Shown: positions 27,232-36,913 of the stretch, piece after piece
How the letters are laid out: each line of letters starts with the position of its first letter
Position numbering within the stretch: the first letter of the stretch is position 1
Assembly: GCA_019694435.1 (NCBI GenBank)
Contig: JAIBBZ010000008.1
Span: 62,001 to 126,000, forward strand
Source of the DNA: Pirellulales bacterium
Lineage (GTDB): Bacteria; Planctomycetota; Planctomycetia; Pirellulales; JAEUIK01
Direction of reading: 5' to 3'
DNA: 64,000 bases
Position numbers and translations under genes: made by a program
Notes under the pieces: model-generated
The model's input: only the letters and a program-made list of their open reading frames with translations
The model's database searches: none
Told to the model about the DNA's origin: nothing

Positions 27232-28323
27232 CTACGGTTGCTGGTCGTCGTTGCCGCCGTCGGCGCCTTGTGCGCTGCGGCGGAAATATTGTTCGATCGC
27301 GTCGCGATAGTGCGCCGGAAACTGCTGGCCGATCTGCTGCAGAGCTTCTTCCCGCGCTTTGGGAGGCAAGTCGCCCCAACCGCTTTGCGAGCCGATGGCG
27401 CGCGGCGTGATCTCGCCGGGGCCCTTGCCTTCCATCGGCCGGCTGTCCTGCGCGGGCATGCTCGGCGCTGCCGCCGCGCCGGCTGCGCCCGATTGTTGCT
27501 GCTGCTGTTTCTCGATTTCTTCGATCAGTTTGTCGAGCGAGGCGATAACTCCGTCTTCGACTTCACGAGTCTTCGGCCCGGCTCGGCCCAGGTCGAGGCG
27601 TCGTTCGATGTCGGCCATGCGTCGCGCGATATGATCGAGCGAATCGTCTTTGAGTTGTTCGAGGTCTTGCTGCATGAGCGCTGCCACGGAGGTAAACCGC
27701 GCCGGCACATCCTGGCCGCGCTTCAACTGACGCAGCGCCGCAAGCCCGGCATCGCGATCGAGCAGCCGGTGCGCGGCAACGGCCTGGTAAAAGAGCAACC
27801 CCGCCGGGTCGACGACGTCCGTCGACGTCACGCCGCGCAGATGGGCCGCGGCTTCCTCGTACAGGTCATAGGCAATCAGCCACCGTCCGACGAACAGCCT
27901 CAGATTGTTGCGCTCCAGCGGCGAGACGGCCTCGTCGAACAGCCAAGCGGTGTCTGGCAGTTGTGCTCCCGCGAGCGGGCGCGAGCACCACGCGAGCAAA
28001 TGTGCCGCCCGAGGCTCGGCCACGGCCAGCGTGGCCACGAGACGGTCGAGTAATTCGCCGCCTGGCACGGGACCGGCGGCCGCGGGCCAGAGGGCGAGTG
28101 CCACGGCGCGCTGCTGGGGTGTCGCGCCGCGCTCGTCGAGCCAGGCGAGGGCCATGGCCTGCGCTGCATCGGCCGTGGGTGTACTCCAAGCGGCCGCCAC
28201 GGGGGCGACCGTTCCGGCCGGAGCAGGTTCCCGGGCGAAGGCTTCGCCCGGGGTTGCAAGGCACGCGGCCACGCAACCCGCCAGGGTCAGCAGTACGCGA
28301 TTCACCGTCATCAGCTGCACCAT
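27232..28323 (-). CDS. exported helical repeat protein of unknown function
   Basis: A 363-residue protein with a signal peptide ending near GEAFA. An in-frame ATG at 28311 would also keep the signal; neither start has a clear ribosome site. The body is TPR-like in character (LYEEAAAHLRGVTS, GLLFYQAVAAHRLLDRDAGLAALRQL), followed by a coiled segment with EKQQQQQ. The C-terminal FPAHYRDAIEQYFRRSAQ motif looks conserved. It lies between the coiled-coil protein and the NPCBM protein of the same operon. Confidence 0.75.
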   Translation of the reverse strand: MVQLMTVNRVLLTLAGCVAACLATPGEAFAREPAPAGTVAPVAAAWSTPTADAAQAMALAWLDERGATPQQRAVALALWPAAAGPVPGGELLDRLVATLAVAEPRAAHLLAWCSRPLAGAQLPDTAWLFDEAVSPLERNNLRLFVGRWLIAYDLYEEAAAHLRGVTSTDVVDPAGLLFYQAVAAHRLLDRDAGLAALRQLKRGQDVPARFTSVAALMQQDLEQLKDDSLDHIARRMADIERRLDLGRAGPKTREVEDGVIASLDKLIEEIEKQQQQQSGAAGAAAAPSMPAQDSRPMEGKGPGEITPRAIGSQSGWGDLPPKAREEALQQIGQQFPAHYRDAIEQYFRRSAQGADGGNDDQQP

Positions 28324-28385
28324 TCAAACGCCAGTATGCCGCGGGGGGTCGCCGGCGAACAAGCAGAATTTCCGCGGCCAGGTAA

Positions 28386-30044
28386 TTATTGGTTGCGCCC
28401 CGAGACGATGTCCTTCGTGGCGCGATAAATCCGTTGCTGTCGGTCGGCCAGCTCGCGCAACGCTGCCATCAGTTCCGGATCGGCCGTTTGTTCGCCCTCG
28501 ATCAGCGCCGTGTACCGCTCGGTCCGCTTGTTCACGCGTAGCTGTAGGGACCGGATCATCTTCAATTCGGCCAGCGCGTCGACCAGCGGCGGGTCGCCTT
28601 GCTCGCCCTGCTGACCGGGTTGACCCTGTTGCTGTTGGCCCAATTCGGCCAGCTCTTTTTGCAGCACCGCGATCATCTCTTGGAGCGCGGCGATGATGTC
28701 TTCCTCGACGCCTTGGGTGATCAAGTCCACCTGCGTGCGGCCCAGACGCTCGGCCACTTGCTGCATATCGGTCCGCGCTTGGCCCAGCGCCTCGGGCAGC
28801 GCCACGGCCGTGGCGTCCTCGCGCAGCAGCAGCAGCGCCTTGTCGGCCATGGCGACCAGTTCCGCTTCCTTGCTTCCCAAGCGAGCGGCCTCGATTTCGT
28901 CATCACGGCCACGTTCGGCAGCCGGTACGCCATCGAGCCGGAGCGTGCCTTCATAGATCACCGTTTGCGCTTCGAGCATCTTGGTGAGCCGCTCTTCGAG
29001 CATCGTCAGCAGACGCTTCATTTCTTCTTCGCGCAACTGACGCAGGATTTCTTCCAGCTCGGCCTTGGCTTGTTCCAGCTCGTGAATCGCGGCTTCCTCA
29101 TCGCCCGAGGCATCGCGCTTCCGGGCCTGTTCCAATTTCTTCTGTGCGGCCTGCATGCGCTGTTGCGCCGCTTCGAGGCGCTGTTGCGCGGGGTCCGTGG
29201 CGGGTGCCTCCTCCGCTGGCGTCTCGCCCTGTGGCGGCGAGCTCGGCATCGGCTCTCCACCGGGCATCGGCTGACCACCGGGCATGGGTTCGCCACCGGG
29301 CATGGGTTCGCCGCCCGGAGGCGTCTGCTCGGCGGGTTGGCCGTCGGGAGTTTTCGACGGCTCGGGCGCGGGGTTGTCCTGAGGCTCGTCGCCTGGCGGC
29401 TCGGCAGCGTCGGGTTTGGACGACGGCTCATCGCCGGGCTTTTCCGGCACCTGGCCGGCGGGCGCTGCCTCGTCCTTCATTTGCCGGGCGAGCTTGCCCG
29501 TGCGTTGGGCGGCACTGGCCTGGCGCTGGGCCAAGGCCTTCGGATCACCGCTGCCCTCGGTCGCGCCTTGGATCGCCTTTTCCTCCTTGATGAGCTGATT
29601 GACCTCCTTGAGATACTTGCGCACGCGCGCCTGTTCGTCGGCCAGCCGCTTGGCGCGATCCTCGCTGAGCAGCAAATCGAGCAAGGCTTGCAGGTCCTGT
29701 TGCAGATCCTGCTGTTGCTTGACGGCGGTCGCCAGTTTCTCCGACTTCAGCAGCTTGACGACTTCCAAGAACTGCATCCCGACCAGACGGTCTTTGCTCT
29801 CGGCGACGGTCTGACGCAATAGCGCGGCCCGATCCGGATCGGTCTTGGCCGCTACCTCGGCGACGCGCAGCAGGACCTCTTCGAAGCGCTTCCAGCGCGC
29901 GGCGACTTGCTCCTGGTCGAGCGCCAAGGCGGCGTCGCCGTCGGCGGGCTGCTGTGCCGATGCCGCGGGCGCCAGCCACGCGACCGGGCCGAGCATCAGC
30001 AGCGCGGCCAGGATCGTCCAACGCGGGTGGTGGTGTCGGTTCAT
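28386..30044 (-). CDS. exported coiled-coil protein with Pro/Gly/Met repeat linker
   Basis: A 552-residue protein. The signal peptide (HHHPRWTILAALLMLGPVAW) ends near PAASAQQ. It is mostly charged helix with strong coiled-coil character (about 30-185 and 290-500; QQRMQAAQKKLEQARKRD). Between these lies a disordered linker with a four-fold hexapeptide repeat (PGGEPMP type) and Pro/Glu/Asp-rich flanks. ATG 30044 is preferred because GGAG sits 8 bases upstream; a GTG at 30053 overlapping the previous stop is the alternative. Probably a periplasmic rod or adaptor. No catalytic motif. Confidence 0.78.
   Translation of the reverse strand: MNRHHHPRWTILAALLMLGPVAWLAPAASAQQPADGDAALALDQEQVAARWKRFEEVLLRVAEVAAKTDPDRAALLRQTVAESKDRLVGMQFLEVVKLLKSEKLATAVKQQQDLQQDLQALLDLLLSEDRAKRLADEQARVRKYLKEVNQLIKEEKAIQGATEGSGDPKALAQRQASAAQRTGKLARQMKDEAAPAGQVPEKPGDEPSSKPDAAEPPGDEPQDNPAPEPSKTPDGQPAEQTPPGGEPMPGGEPMPGGQPMPGGEPMPSSPPQGETPAEEAPATDPAQQRLEAAQQRMQAAQKKLEQARKRDASGDEEAAIHELEQAKAELEEILRQLREEEMKRLLTMLEERLTKMLEAQTVIYEGTLRLDGVPAAERGRDDEIEAARLGSKEAELVAMADKALLLLREDATAVALPEALGQARTDMQQVAERLGRTQVDLITQGVEEDIIAALQEMIAVLQKELAELGQQQQGQPGQQGEQGDPPLVDALAELKMIRSLQLRVNKRTERYTALIEGEQTADPELMAALRELADRQQRIYRATKDIVSGRNQ
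29244..29315 (-). repeat. in-frame tandem repeat, four 18-bp units
   Basis: Four adjacent 18-bp units (29244-29261, 29262-29279, 29280-29297, 29298-29315) encode PGG(E/Q)PMP-like hexapeptides in the linker of the coiled-coil protein. The last two units are almost identical, so the copy number may vary between strains without breaking the frame. Confidence 0.8.
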
Positions 30045-30049
30045 GGCCT

Positions 30050-32269
30050 TCACTCCAGCAGATCCTGCAGTTGGGCCTTGCGTTCGGCCTGGGTCTTGGT
30101 GGTGACGTCACCTTGGGCCTCGATGATCTGCCGGAGCAGCTCGACGACTTCATTGTACGTCTCCAGCTCCAGCATCTTACCGAGCACCCCCTGCATTTCG
30201 CGCAAGATCGCGGCCGTTTGCTCGGCGGCCGCGTCGCGGTTGTGGCGCGACACGTCGCCCGGCGAGAGGTTCTCGGCCAAGGCTTTGACCCGGCGATCGA
30301 GTTCCGGGAACTGCTGCTCCGAGATCGTGCGCAGCGGCTCGGCGACGCCGTCGCGAAGCCGGGCCAGCAGCTCGGTAGAGTCGACGCGGTTGTTCACCAG
30401 CTCGGCACAGATCTCGGCAAAGCTCACGGACAACCCCAAGGTCTCGTTGGCGTTCTTGGTGGCGTTCTGTCGGGCCCGTTCGACGGCCAATTCGTTTTGC
30501 GCCGCGCGCCGGACGGCCGGATCTTCGGCCGCGCCATCGGCCCCTGGCTGATCGTCGCTCGGCGCCGTGCGCGGTGTAGCTTCGAGATCGAGCCGTACGA
30601 GCAGTTCGTGCGTGGCTGTGACCTCTTCGATCAAGGTCTCGAAGCGGCGGCGGAGATTCAGTTCGCGCGAGGCCAGCATGGCCCGCAATTCCTCGGGCGT
30701 CACCACGTCGAACAGGTATTTCTCGCCGGTCGCGAGGTTGGGCTCGGCCGACACGGCATCGTTGTCGCGGGCCTTGAGCACCAGTTCGAGCTTCTGGCCG
30801 GGCCGGACGTTCAGGTCGCGGGCTTCGAGGGCCAGATCGACTTCGAATTCTGCCCGGTTTGTGGCTGCTTCGAGCGGCAGTTCGCGTGCCGGCTGGCCAT
30901 CGACCGTCGCCTCGAACCATGCGGCGCTGAGACCATAGTCGTCGGCCAATTTGCCCAGCCACGGCAATCGCGCCTGGGGCGTAACTGCGGTGCCGATGCC
31001 TTGCGGCCGTACGGCGATCTGGGGCGGCGCGTCGGCCAGGGCCGTCAAGGTGACGCGAATGGGTTCGCGATTCTCGATCCCGTCGCGATCTCGCAGCTTG
31101 AACGCCAGGACCACGTTCTCGAGCAGCTTCGGAATCACCAGCGAGAACGCTTGTGGATCGTCAAGTCCCGGTTCGAGTGACAGAACCTGGGGATCGGTGC
31201 CCGAGGCTTCCAGGCGAACTTCGACGCCTTGCAGCGGCTTGTTGGTGCGCGCCGCTAGCGCCACCTCGACGCCGCGCGCCAATTGCATCGTGCCTGTGAC
31301 AGCCAGGCTCCGCGGCGCGAGGCCCGTGTAGTCGGGATACCGGCAATCGAGTGACATTTCGGTGATGGCCGGGCTATCGACGACCTCGAGCTTCAAATCG
31401 CGCAGGCGCGCGTCGCCGCCCAGCACGTCGAGGCTGCGCGACGAAGGCACCGACTGAAAAGTGAAGGCAAACACCTGATATTCGTCTCGGTCGGCCTGCG
31501 CCTGGCCTTCGCGGCTGAGATTCTCCCGGCCGCGCACGCCCTCCTCCGTGCGATACCGCACCGAGACAATCTCGGGTACGACCTTTTTCGTATTCGCTTG
31601 CACAACCAGCTCGAAATCGCTACCGCGAGCTATCTTGCGGCGGCCTTGCTCGTCGAAGCCGACGACCTTGAGTTCGGACCGGCGCGGCCACAGCTCATCG
31701 GCCAGCAGCACGTTGCGGCGAAACCAGATGCCCCACGCCTGCGGCGCGAGCAAGCCGCTGGTCACGAGGATCGCGGCCAGCAGGCCGAGCCCCGCCAGCG
31801 CTTGCCGCAGTTGTCCGTAGTCGAACACGGCCGCGGCGCTTTTGGTCAAGGAGCGCTGGGCAGCGAGATAACAGACGTCGTCGAGCATGGCGCTGGCCAA
31901 ACGCCCTTCGACGGGCGACTCGGTCAGCTCGACGGCCGTCAACAAGCTGTCGTCGAAATCGCCAAACCGGCGTTCGAGCAACAGCGCGATGCGCCGATCG
32001 GAAAGCGGCACGAAGATCCGGCGCAGGACCAGACGCTGCAACGCAACGACCGCCAACACCCCGGCGCCGCCCAGCGCGCACATCCGGATGACCCGTGCCG
32101 GCTCCAAGGCCCAATCGAACACAAGCCACGCCGCGCACATCAGGCCGACCGCGGTCAGCCACCGGGCCACGCTTTGCGTCCACACATAGCGGCGGAAGCG
32201 CGCGCGGACCTCGCCCAGCAGGTCGTACACCTGGGGGGCCAAGCGTCGGTTTGTCGCGAGAGTGGACAT
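30050..32269 (-). CDS. DUF4175-like membrane protein
   Basis: A 739-residue protein. Two membrane segments lie near the N-terminus (LTAVGLMCAAWLVFDW, CALGGAGVLAVVALQRL) and a third at about 165-185 (LAGLGLLAAILVTSGLL). Between them is an ERRFGDFDDSLLTAVEL segment. The large C-terminal part (about 190-739) is extracytoplasmic, beta-rich at first, then helical (KALAENLSPGDVSRHNRDAA). The N-terminal arrangement is that of DUF4175/TIGR02302-like proteins, which often sit with VWA/BatA genes. ATG 32269 is preferred to the TTG just before it. It precedes the coiled-coil protein with near-overlap. Confidence 0.72.
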   Translation of the reverse strand: MSTLATNRRLAPQVYDLLGEVRARFRRYVWTQSVARWLTAVGLMCAAWLVFDWALEPARVIRMCALGGAGVLAVVALQRLVLRRIFVPLSDRRIALLLERRFGDFDDSLLTAVELTESPVEGRLASAMLDDVCYLAAQRSLTKSAAAVFDYGQLRQALAGLGLLAAILVTSGLLAPQAWGIWFRRNVLLADELWPRRSELKVVGFDEQGRRKIARGSDFELVVQANTKKVVPEIVSVRYRTEEGVRGRENLSREGQAQADRDEYQVFAFTFQSVPSSRSLDVLGGDARLRDLKLEVVDSPAITEMSLDCRYPDYTGLAPRSLAVTGTMQLARGVEVALAARTNKPLQGVEVRLEASGTDPQVLSLEPGLDDPQAFSLVIPKLLENVVLAFKLRDRDGIENREPIRVTLTALADAPPQIAVRPQGIGTAVTPQARLPWLGKLADDYGLSAAWFEATVDGQPARELPLEAATNRAEFEVDLALEARDLNVRPGQKLELVLKARDNDAVSAEPNLATGEKYLFDVVTPEELRAMLASRELNLRRRFETLIEEVTATHELLVRLDLEATPRTAPSDDQPGADGAAEDPAVRRAAQNELAVERARQNATKNANETLGLSVSFAEICAELVNNRVDSTELLARLRDGVAEPLRTISEQQFPELDRRVKALAENLSPGDVSRHNRDAAAEQTAAILREMQGVLGKMLELETYNEVVELLRQIIEAQGDVTTKTQAERKAQLQDLLE

Positions 32270-32309
32270 CAAGACTGTGTGTCGTCCGGTGTTGGTCGGT
32301 GTTCGTCGA

Positions 32310-34724
32310 TCAGGCCAGCCGGCTCAGTCGGCGCACGAGCCATTCGAGGCCCAGGCTGCCAACCACGAAGCCCATCATCCAGAAATTGTTCCACAACGGG
32401 ATCGCCTTGTCGGTGATCACCCGGGTACGCGTGCGGTCGCGCAATTGATCAACGAGCGGCGCTTTGCCGTCCAGTCCCAGGGCGTCGTTCAGACCGACGT
32501 AGTACTGCCCGCCCGTATCGCGCGCCAGGGCGGCGAGCAGGCTGTCGTTGCGCCGCGGGTCCTCGCGTTCCAGGTCGGGCACCCGGACTTGGATCCGCCG
32601 GCTGATCGACGGATTCGCCTCGTCGTCGCCGGGAATCTCCAGCCGGTAGATGCCTTCCTGGCGGACGCTGAACTGCCCGGCAAAGTTGCCAGCGCGGCTG
32701 GCGTCGGCCGCCAGGGTGAGCGTCTGCGAGCCACCGTCGGGACGCACGATCTGCAGGGTCACAGTCGGCAGCGTCAGCGGCTCGTGCTGCTCGTTGCTCA
32801 ATTGTGCGCGCACCGCGACCGATTGGCCCACGAAGTACCGATCGCGCTCGACGAGTAGCGTGCCGCGGCTGCTCCCGCGCAACAGCCGTCCTTGCGTCAC
32901 GTTGCGCACCAGCTTGGTATAGAAAGTTTCGAACAGCGCCTCGTCGACGCTGCGCAGGCGCCACATCTCGCCGCTGCCGAGGTAGAACACCCGCCCTGCG
33001 CCATAGAACTGGCCGGCCATGTAGATCGGCGCTTCACCGCCCGCGGCAACCTGGGGATCGCCAAAGCGGGCATAGACGGTGGCCGCGGGTTTTGCCCCGC
33101 GGACGGCGTAGTAGCCATACACGCCGGGAAACGACTCCCAACGTGCGGCGCTTTCGCTGGGATTGTCGGCCAGCCAGAGAAACTCGGCTTCGAGCCCTTC
33201 GCGCATCCACTCGAGCGGCCACGGCGTCGTCGATCCGTAACGCTCCTCGTCACCCAAGACGATGCGCTGATCGAGCTCGACCGGGAACAACGCCCGTAGC
33301 GGCGCCAGTTGCTGGTCTTGGACCCAATGCGACATGTGCACGGGGCCAGCGATCAACACCAGCCCTCCGGCCTGATCGGCAACCCAGGTTTCGAGCAGCT
33401 CGATCTGTGCCGCGCTCAACTCGGTCCAACGCACGTCGAAGGCCACGATGCCGTCATAGGCAAACATCTCGTCGCGCGTCGTGGGAAACTCGGCGAGAAT
33501 CTCGTTGGCGTCCTGAGAGATGCCGGCCTGGCCCGATTGCAGCAAGACGTCGACGGTGGTGTACTTGTCGCGCTGCAGCAAGTTGCGCACGAATTGGTAT
33601 TCGCGCGTCGGCCCGCTGGCCAGGAGCAGGATCCGCAGATTCCGGTCGACGATCTCCACATCGGCTTCCTGCGCGTTGTCGGTCGGCACGCGATCCGCGG
33701 TCGGCGCCTTGATCCGCAAGGCCAGCGTGCGGCGGCCCGTTTCGGCCGGGGTCAGCTCGAAACGGACCGGCGTCATTTCCGAGTCGACGCCCAGCGTCAC
33801 TTCGCGCGATTCTTCGAGCCGCTCACCGCCGGCGGCTTCGCCTGCGGCCCGGCTGAACAAGTCGACCACCACGGTCTGGCCGGCGAGCCCCTGTGCCTGG
33901 ATAAACCCGGTCACGGTGAAACGGTCGCCCGGCTGTGCTCGGACCGGTGCCAACAGATCCGCGACGCGGACATTGGCCGGCAGTTGATCGGTACCGAGGC
34001 CCACGGCGTGGATCGGCAGCTTGGCTTCTTGCGCAGCGGCCACGGCCGCGCGTGTGTCGGGGCCCGCGTTTTGACCGCCGTCGGTCAACAGGACCACGCC
34101 TGATACGGGTCCGCCCCGCTGATCGTCGATCACCTCGCGCAGCGCAGCGCCCAGACGCGTTTCCGCGCCGGCCGGCGCGAGCAGGTTGGCCCAATCGGGC
34201 ACAGGTGCCGGGTCTTTCGCCGCAGGCTTCGCCGCGTCGACCGGCAGTCGCTTGGCCAGCGTGGCCACGCGCTCGGTCGTTTGTCCAAAGCGGAAAACGA
34301 GCACGTCGTGCACGTTGCAGAGCTTGTCGAGCCAGTCGCCGCCGCTGAAAGTTTCGATCACGCGCTGGGCGCGCGTCATGCCGCCGGCCGTTGCGCCGGG
34401 CTCGGTATCATCGAGTTGCATGCTGAGACTGTTGTCGACCAGCATCAACACGCGGCTGTTCTGCGGCTGAAAGTGCTCGCTGCGCCATTGGGGACGCAAG
34501 TAGATCGCCACGATGCCGGCGAGCGCCAGGACGCGCAAGGCCGTGCACAGCCAGCCCACCGGCCGCTTGAGGTCGACACCGTCGCGCCGGTACCAGAAAC
34601 GGACATACAGCACCAACACCGCCAACACGCCGAGCGGCGCCAACCAATCGGAGTTGGACTGAATGCGACCCCATTCAAAGGTCGTCCGCGACGCAGCCTG
34701 GGCCAGGAGGAGGAGCTGGTTCAT
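32310..34724 (-). CDS. membrane-anchored VWA-domain protein
   Basis: An 804-residue protein. Two N-terminal membrane segments (WLAPLGVLAVLVLYVRFWY, LCTALRVLALAGIVAIYL) precede a von Willebrand factor A domain with the metal-binding DNSLS at about 98-102 (MLVDNSLSMQ) and GVVLLTDGGQNAG. Then come beta-sandwich domains, a glutamine-amidotransferase-like Rossmann segment (LLLASGPTREYQFVRNLLQR to GLVLIAGPVHMS), more beta domains and a C-terminal membrane helix (FWMMGFVVGSLGLEWLV). It overlaps the BatA-like gene by 4 bp. Such proteins are the usual partners of MoxR ATPases. Confidence 0.85.
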   Translation of the reverse strand: MNQLLLLAQAASRTTFEWGRIQSNSDWLAPLGVLAVLVLYVRFWYRRDGVDLKRPVGWLCTALRVLALAGIVAIYLRPQWRSEHFQPQNSRVLMLVDNSLSMQLDDTEPGATAGGMTRAQRVIETFSGGDWLDKLCNVHDVLVFRFGQTTERVATLAKRLPVDAAKPAAKDPAPVPDWANLLAPAGAETRLGAALREVIDDQRGGPVSGVVLLTDGGQNAGPDTRAAVAAAQEAKLPIHAVGLGTDQLPANVRVADLLAPVRAQPGDRFTVTGFIQAQGLAGQTVVVDLFSRAAGEAAGGERLEESREVTLGVDSEMTPVRFELTPAETGRRTLALRIKAPTADRVPTDNAQEADVEIVDRNLRILLLASGPTREYQFVRNLLQRDKYTTVDVLLQSGQAGISQDANEILAEFPTTRDEMFAYDGIVAFDVRWTELSAAQIELLETWVADQAGGLVLIAGPVHMSHWVQDQQLAPLRALFPVELDQRIVLGDEERYGSTTPWPLEWMREGLEAEFLWLADNPSESAARWESFPGVYGYYAVRGAKPAATVYARFGDPQVAAGGEAPIYMAGQFYGAGRVFYLGSGEMWRLRSVDEALFETFYTKLVRNVTQGRLLRGSSRGTLLVERDRYFVGQSVAVRAQLSNEQHEPLTLPTVTLQIVRPDGGSQTLTLAADASRAGNFAGQFSVRQEGIYRLEIPGDDEANPSISRRIQVRVPDLEREDPRRNDSLLAALARDTGGQYYVGLNDALGLDGKAPLVDQLRDRTRTRVITDKAIPLWNNFWMMGFVVGSLGLEWLVRRLSRLA

Positions 34725-36913
34725 CTGGCCCCTCCCGGCGTTCGCGCGTGATAGCTCGCGGCATAGGCCAGGGCTTGTTCGCCCACGAGGAGCAAGATGA
34801 GCAGCCCTAATAATGCGTCGCTCAACTGCAGCCCGGCTTCCTCGGGCGAGGCGAGCGCGAAATCGTCGGCCAGGCGCCAGTTGTAGGTCAGGCCGCTCAA
34901 GCGGCCGGCAAGCTGAGTGCCGTCGAGCAGCGCGAGGTCCCCTTCTTCGGGGGCGACATTGAGCGCGAAACGCCGGACTTCGGTTTCGCCCGTGTTGCGG
35001 GCGACCTCGGCTGCATAGACGCCGGCGGCCGGGGTCGTGGCAAGCCGCGCGACGAGCTGTGCGCCGTTGCGCGCCGCGTCGACGACTTGCGGCGCGGCTT
35101 GTTCCTGGTGCGGGGCCGTGAATCGCACCTGCGCAGCATAATCGGCCGCATCCAGGACCACGTCCAGCGGCGTGCCGACGCGCAACGTGTCGTCGGCCGG
35201 TGGCTGCGGCGTCAGATAGGCCTGCAACTCCAGCATCGCCACGATAAAGCTGGGATTGCGGGCCCAGTTATTCCAGACCGGTGCGGCCGTGGTCAGGAAC
35301 GCCACCACGCGGCCGGCGCCAAATCGTTGTTCGACCACCAGCGGCGCGCCATTACGCAGCGTCGCCAGCGTGCGGACCGTCGAGTCGGCCGCAGGCTTCC
35401 AACCGGGGGTGATCGCCAGGTAGCGGCTGACCAGGACCGAGTTGAGAAAGCTGTTCCGTTCGCCGGCAAACACACGGAAGATTGGGTGATCGGTCACTTC
35501 CAGGTCGGTCGCGCGTTCTACGCGGTCGACGATCAGTTCGGCGACCGCCGCCGGCGGCACAGGCAGCAACCCTTGCCCCGCGCGGTGCCAATCGCGCGCC
35601 AACGCGACGGGATCGTTCAGTTCCCCCGCGAAAAAGGCCAGGCCTCCACCCGCGGCGACGAACTTCTCCAGCGCTGCCAGCGCCGCCTCGTCGAGCTGCG
35701 GCACGTTCGTGACGTAAATCACGCGGAATTCGTCCAGCGAATTCGTGGTCAGAAACCGCGGGCCTTCGACGCGCGGCGTCACGCCCGTGGAAACTGGTCC
35801 GCCCGGGGACAGGGCCAAGGTGAGCAGTTGCCCGTCGCGCTGTTGGGGGTCGCCGTCGATCACCAACACCGGCACGGTCAGCGGCAAGTCGACGAGGCAA
35901 TAGCGGCGATTGTCGACGTCCAGCGCATCACTTTCGAGCTGGGCCGTGACAAGATGTTGACCGGCCGTGGTGAACCGCACGGGAAAGCGGCGGACCTCGG
36001 TCTTGCCGGGCGGCAGCGACTCGATCGCCAAGGCCGGACGCGGCGATTCGTCCTCGGCCAGCGCGACGGCAATGTTGTTCGCCGTCTCGCGGCCAAAGTT
36101 GTGGATCGCCACTTCCATGAACAGCGGCACCCCGGCGGCGCGCGTGCCGTCGAGCGCACGCAGACGCAGGATCGCCAGATTCTCATGCGGCTGGTCGACG
36201 CAGGAGATCAATTCGATGCGTGCCCCGGCGGCGGCGAGCTTGCGCAGCTCGGGCACGATGGCCTGCGGATCTTGCCATTGGGCCGCGCGGAAATCGCTGA
36301 CCAGGTAGATCACGCGCGATTCCCCTGCGGACGTACCCAACAGCTTGTCGAGCCCGGCCAGCGCCTCGGCCGGACCGACGTTCAGTTCCGACGGTGCCAG
36401 CGGCCGCAGTACGTCGTCCAAGCGGTTCGGCAAATCGGTACTCACGATTTCGGCGAGCAGGTCGGGCTGCGCCGCGGCCTGCGAATAGCGCAACAAGGAA
36501 AGCTGTTGCGAGATCCCCTGCCCCGCGGCCTGGCCGGCGAGCGTGCGCACGACCTCCTTGGCGCGGTTGAAGGCCGTCGTGTCGGCCCAGTGATCGGCCA
36601 TCGAGAAGCTGTCGTCCAGCAGCACGACGTGGTGCACGGTGGTCGAGCCGAACAGTTGCGCCCAATGACTGCGCAGCGCCGGCTGCGCCAAGGCCAGCAC
36701 TAGCGCGATCACCGCCGCGACGCGCAGGGCCAGCAGCAGCAATTGACGCAACAGCACCCAGCGGTGATTGCGCTTCTGGCTCTGCAGCAGAAACTCCATT
36801 GCTGCCCACTGCACCCGCTGCTGCCGCAGCAGGTTGATCAGGTGGATCAACAGCGGGATCGCGATCAGCGCCAATCCCCAGAGCAGCAGCGGTGAGAGAA
36901 ACACGGGCAACAC
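34721..36913 (-). CDS. BatA/VWA-domain membrane protein
   Basis: A 730-residue protein. The BatA-type N-terminal region FLSPLLLWGLALIAIPLLIH, then LLRQQRVQWAAMEFLLQSQK, is followed by a second membrane helix (LLLLALRVAAVIALVLALAQ). The VWA domain has DDSFS (LLDDSFSMADHW) and VIYLVSDFRAAQW. After that come beta-sandwich and Rossmann-like segments as in the neighbouring VWA gene, with a C-terminal helix (LLGLLILLLVGEQALAYAAS). Start is GTG at 36913; no nearby ATG fits the BatA start. It sits 67 bp after the DUF58 gene. Confidence 0.87.
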   Translation of the reverse strand: MLPVFLSPLLLWGLALIAIPLLIHLINLLRQQRVQWAAMEFLLQSQKRNHRWVLLRQLLLLALRVAAVIALVLALAQPALRSHWAQLFGSTTVHHVVLLDDSFSMADHWADTTAFNRAKEVVRTLAGQAAGQGISQQLSLLRYSQAAAQPDLLAEIVSTDLPNRLDDVLRPLAPSELNVGPAEALAGLDKLLGTSAGESRVIYLVSDFRAAQWQDPQAIVPELRKLAAAGARIELISCVDQPHENLAILRLRALDGTRAAGVPLFMEVAIHNFGRETANNIAVALAEDESPRPALAIESLPPGKTEVRRFPVRFTTAGQHLVTAQLESDALDVDNRRYCLVDLPLTVPVLVIDGDPQQRDGQLLTLALSPGGPVSTGVTPRVEGPRFLTTNSLDEFRVIYVTNVPQLDEAALAALEKFVAAGGGLAFFAGELNDPVALARDWHRAGQGLLPVPPAAVAELIVDRVERATDLEVTDHPIFRVFAGERNSFLNSVLVSRYLAITPGWKPAADSTVRTLATLRNGAPLVVEQRFGAGRVVAFLTTAAPVWNNWARNPSFIVAMLELQAYLTPQPPADDTLRVGTPLDVVLDAADYAAQVRFTAPHQEQAAPQVVDAARNGAQLVARLATTPAAGVYAAEVARNTGETEVRRFALNVAPEEGDLALLDGTQLAGRLSGLTYNWRLADDFALASPEEAGLQLSDALLGLLILLLVGEQALAYAASYHARTPGGAR

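Noticed and set aside
35087..36703. 538-codon plus-strand open frame
   Set aside because: Antisense to the BatA/VWA gene; the Arg/Gln/His-rich translation is a mirror of that gene's codon bias.
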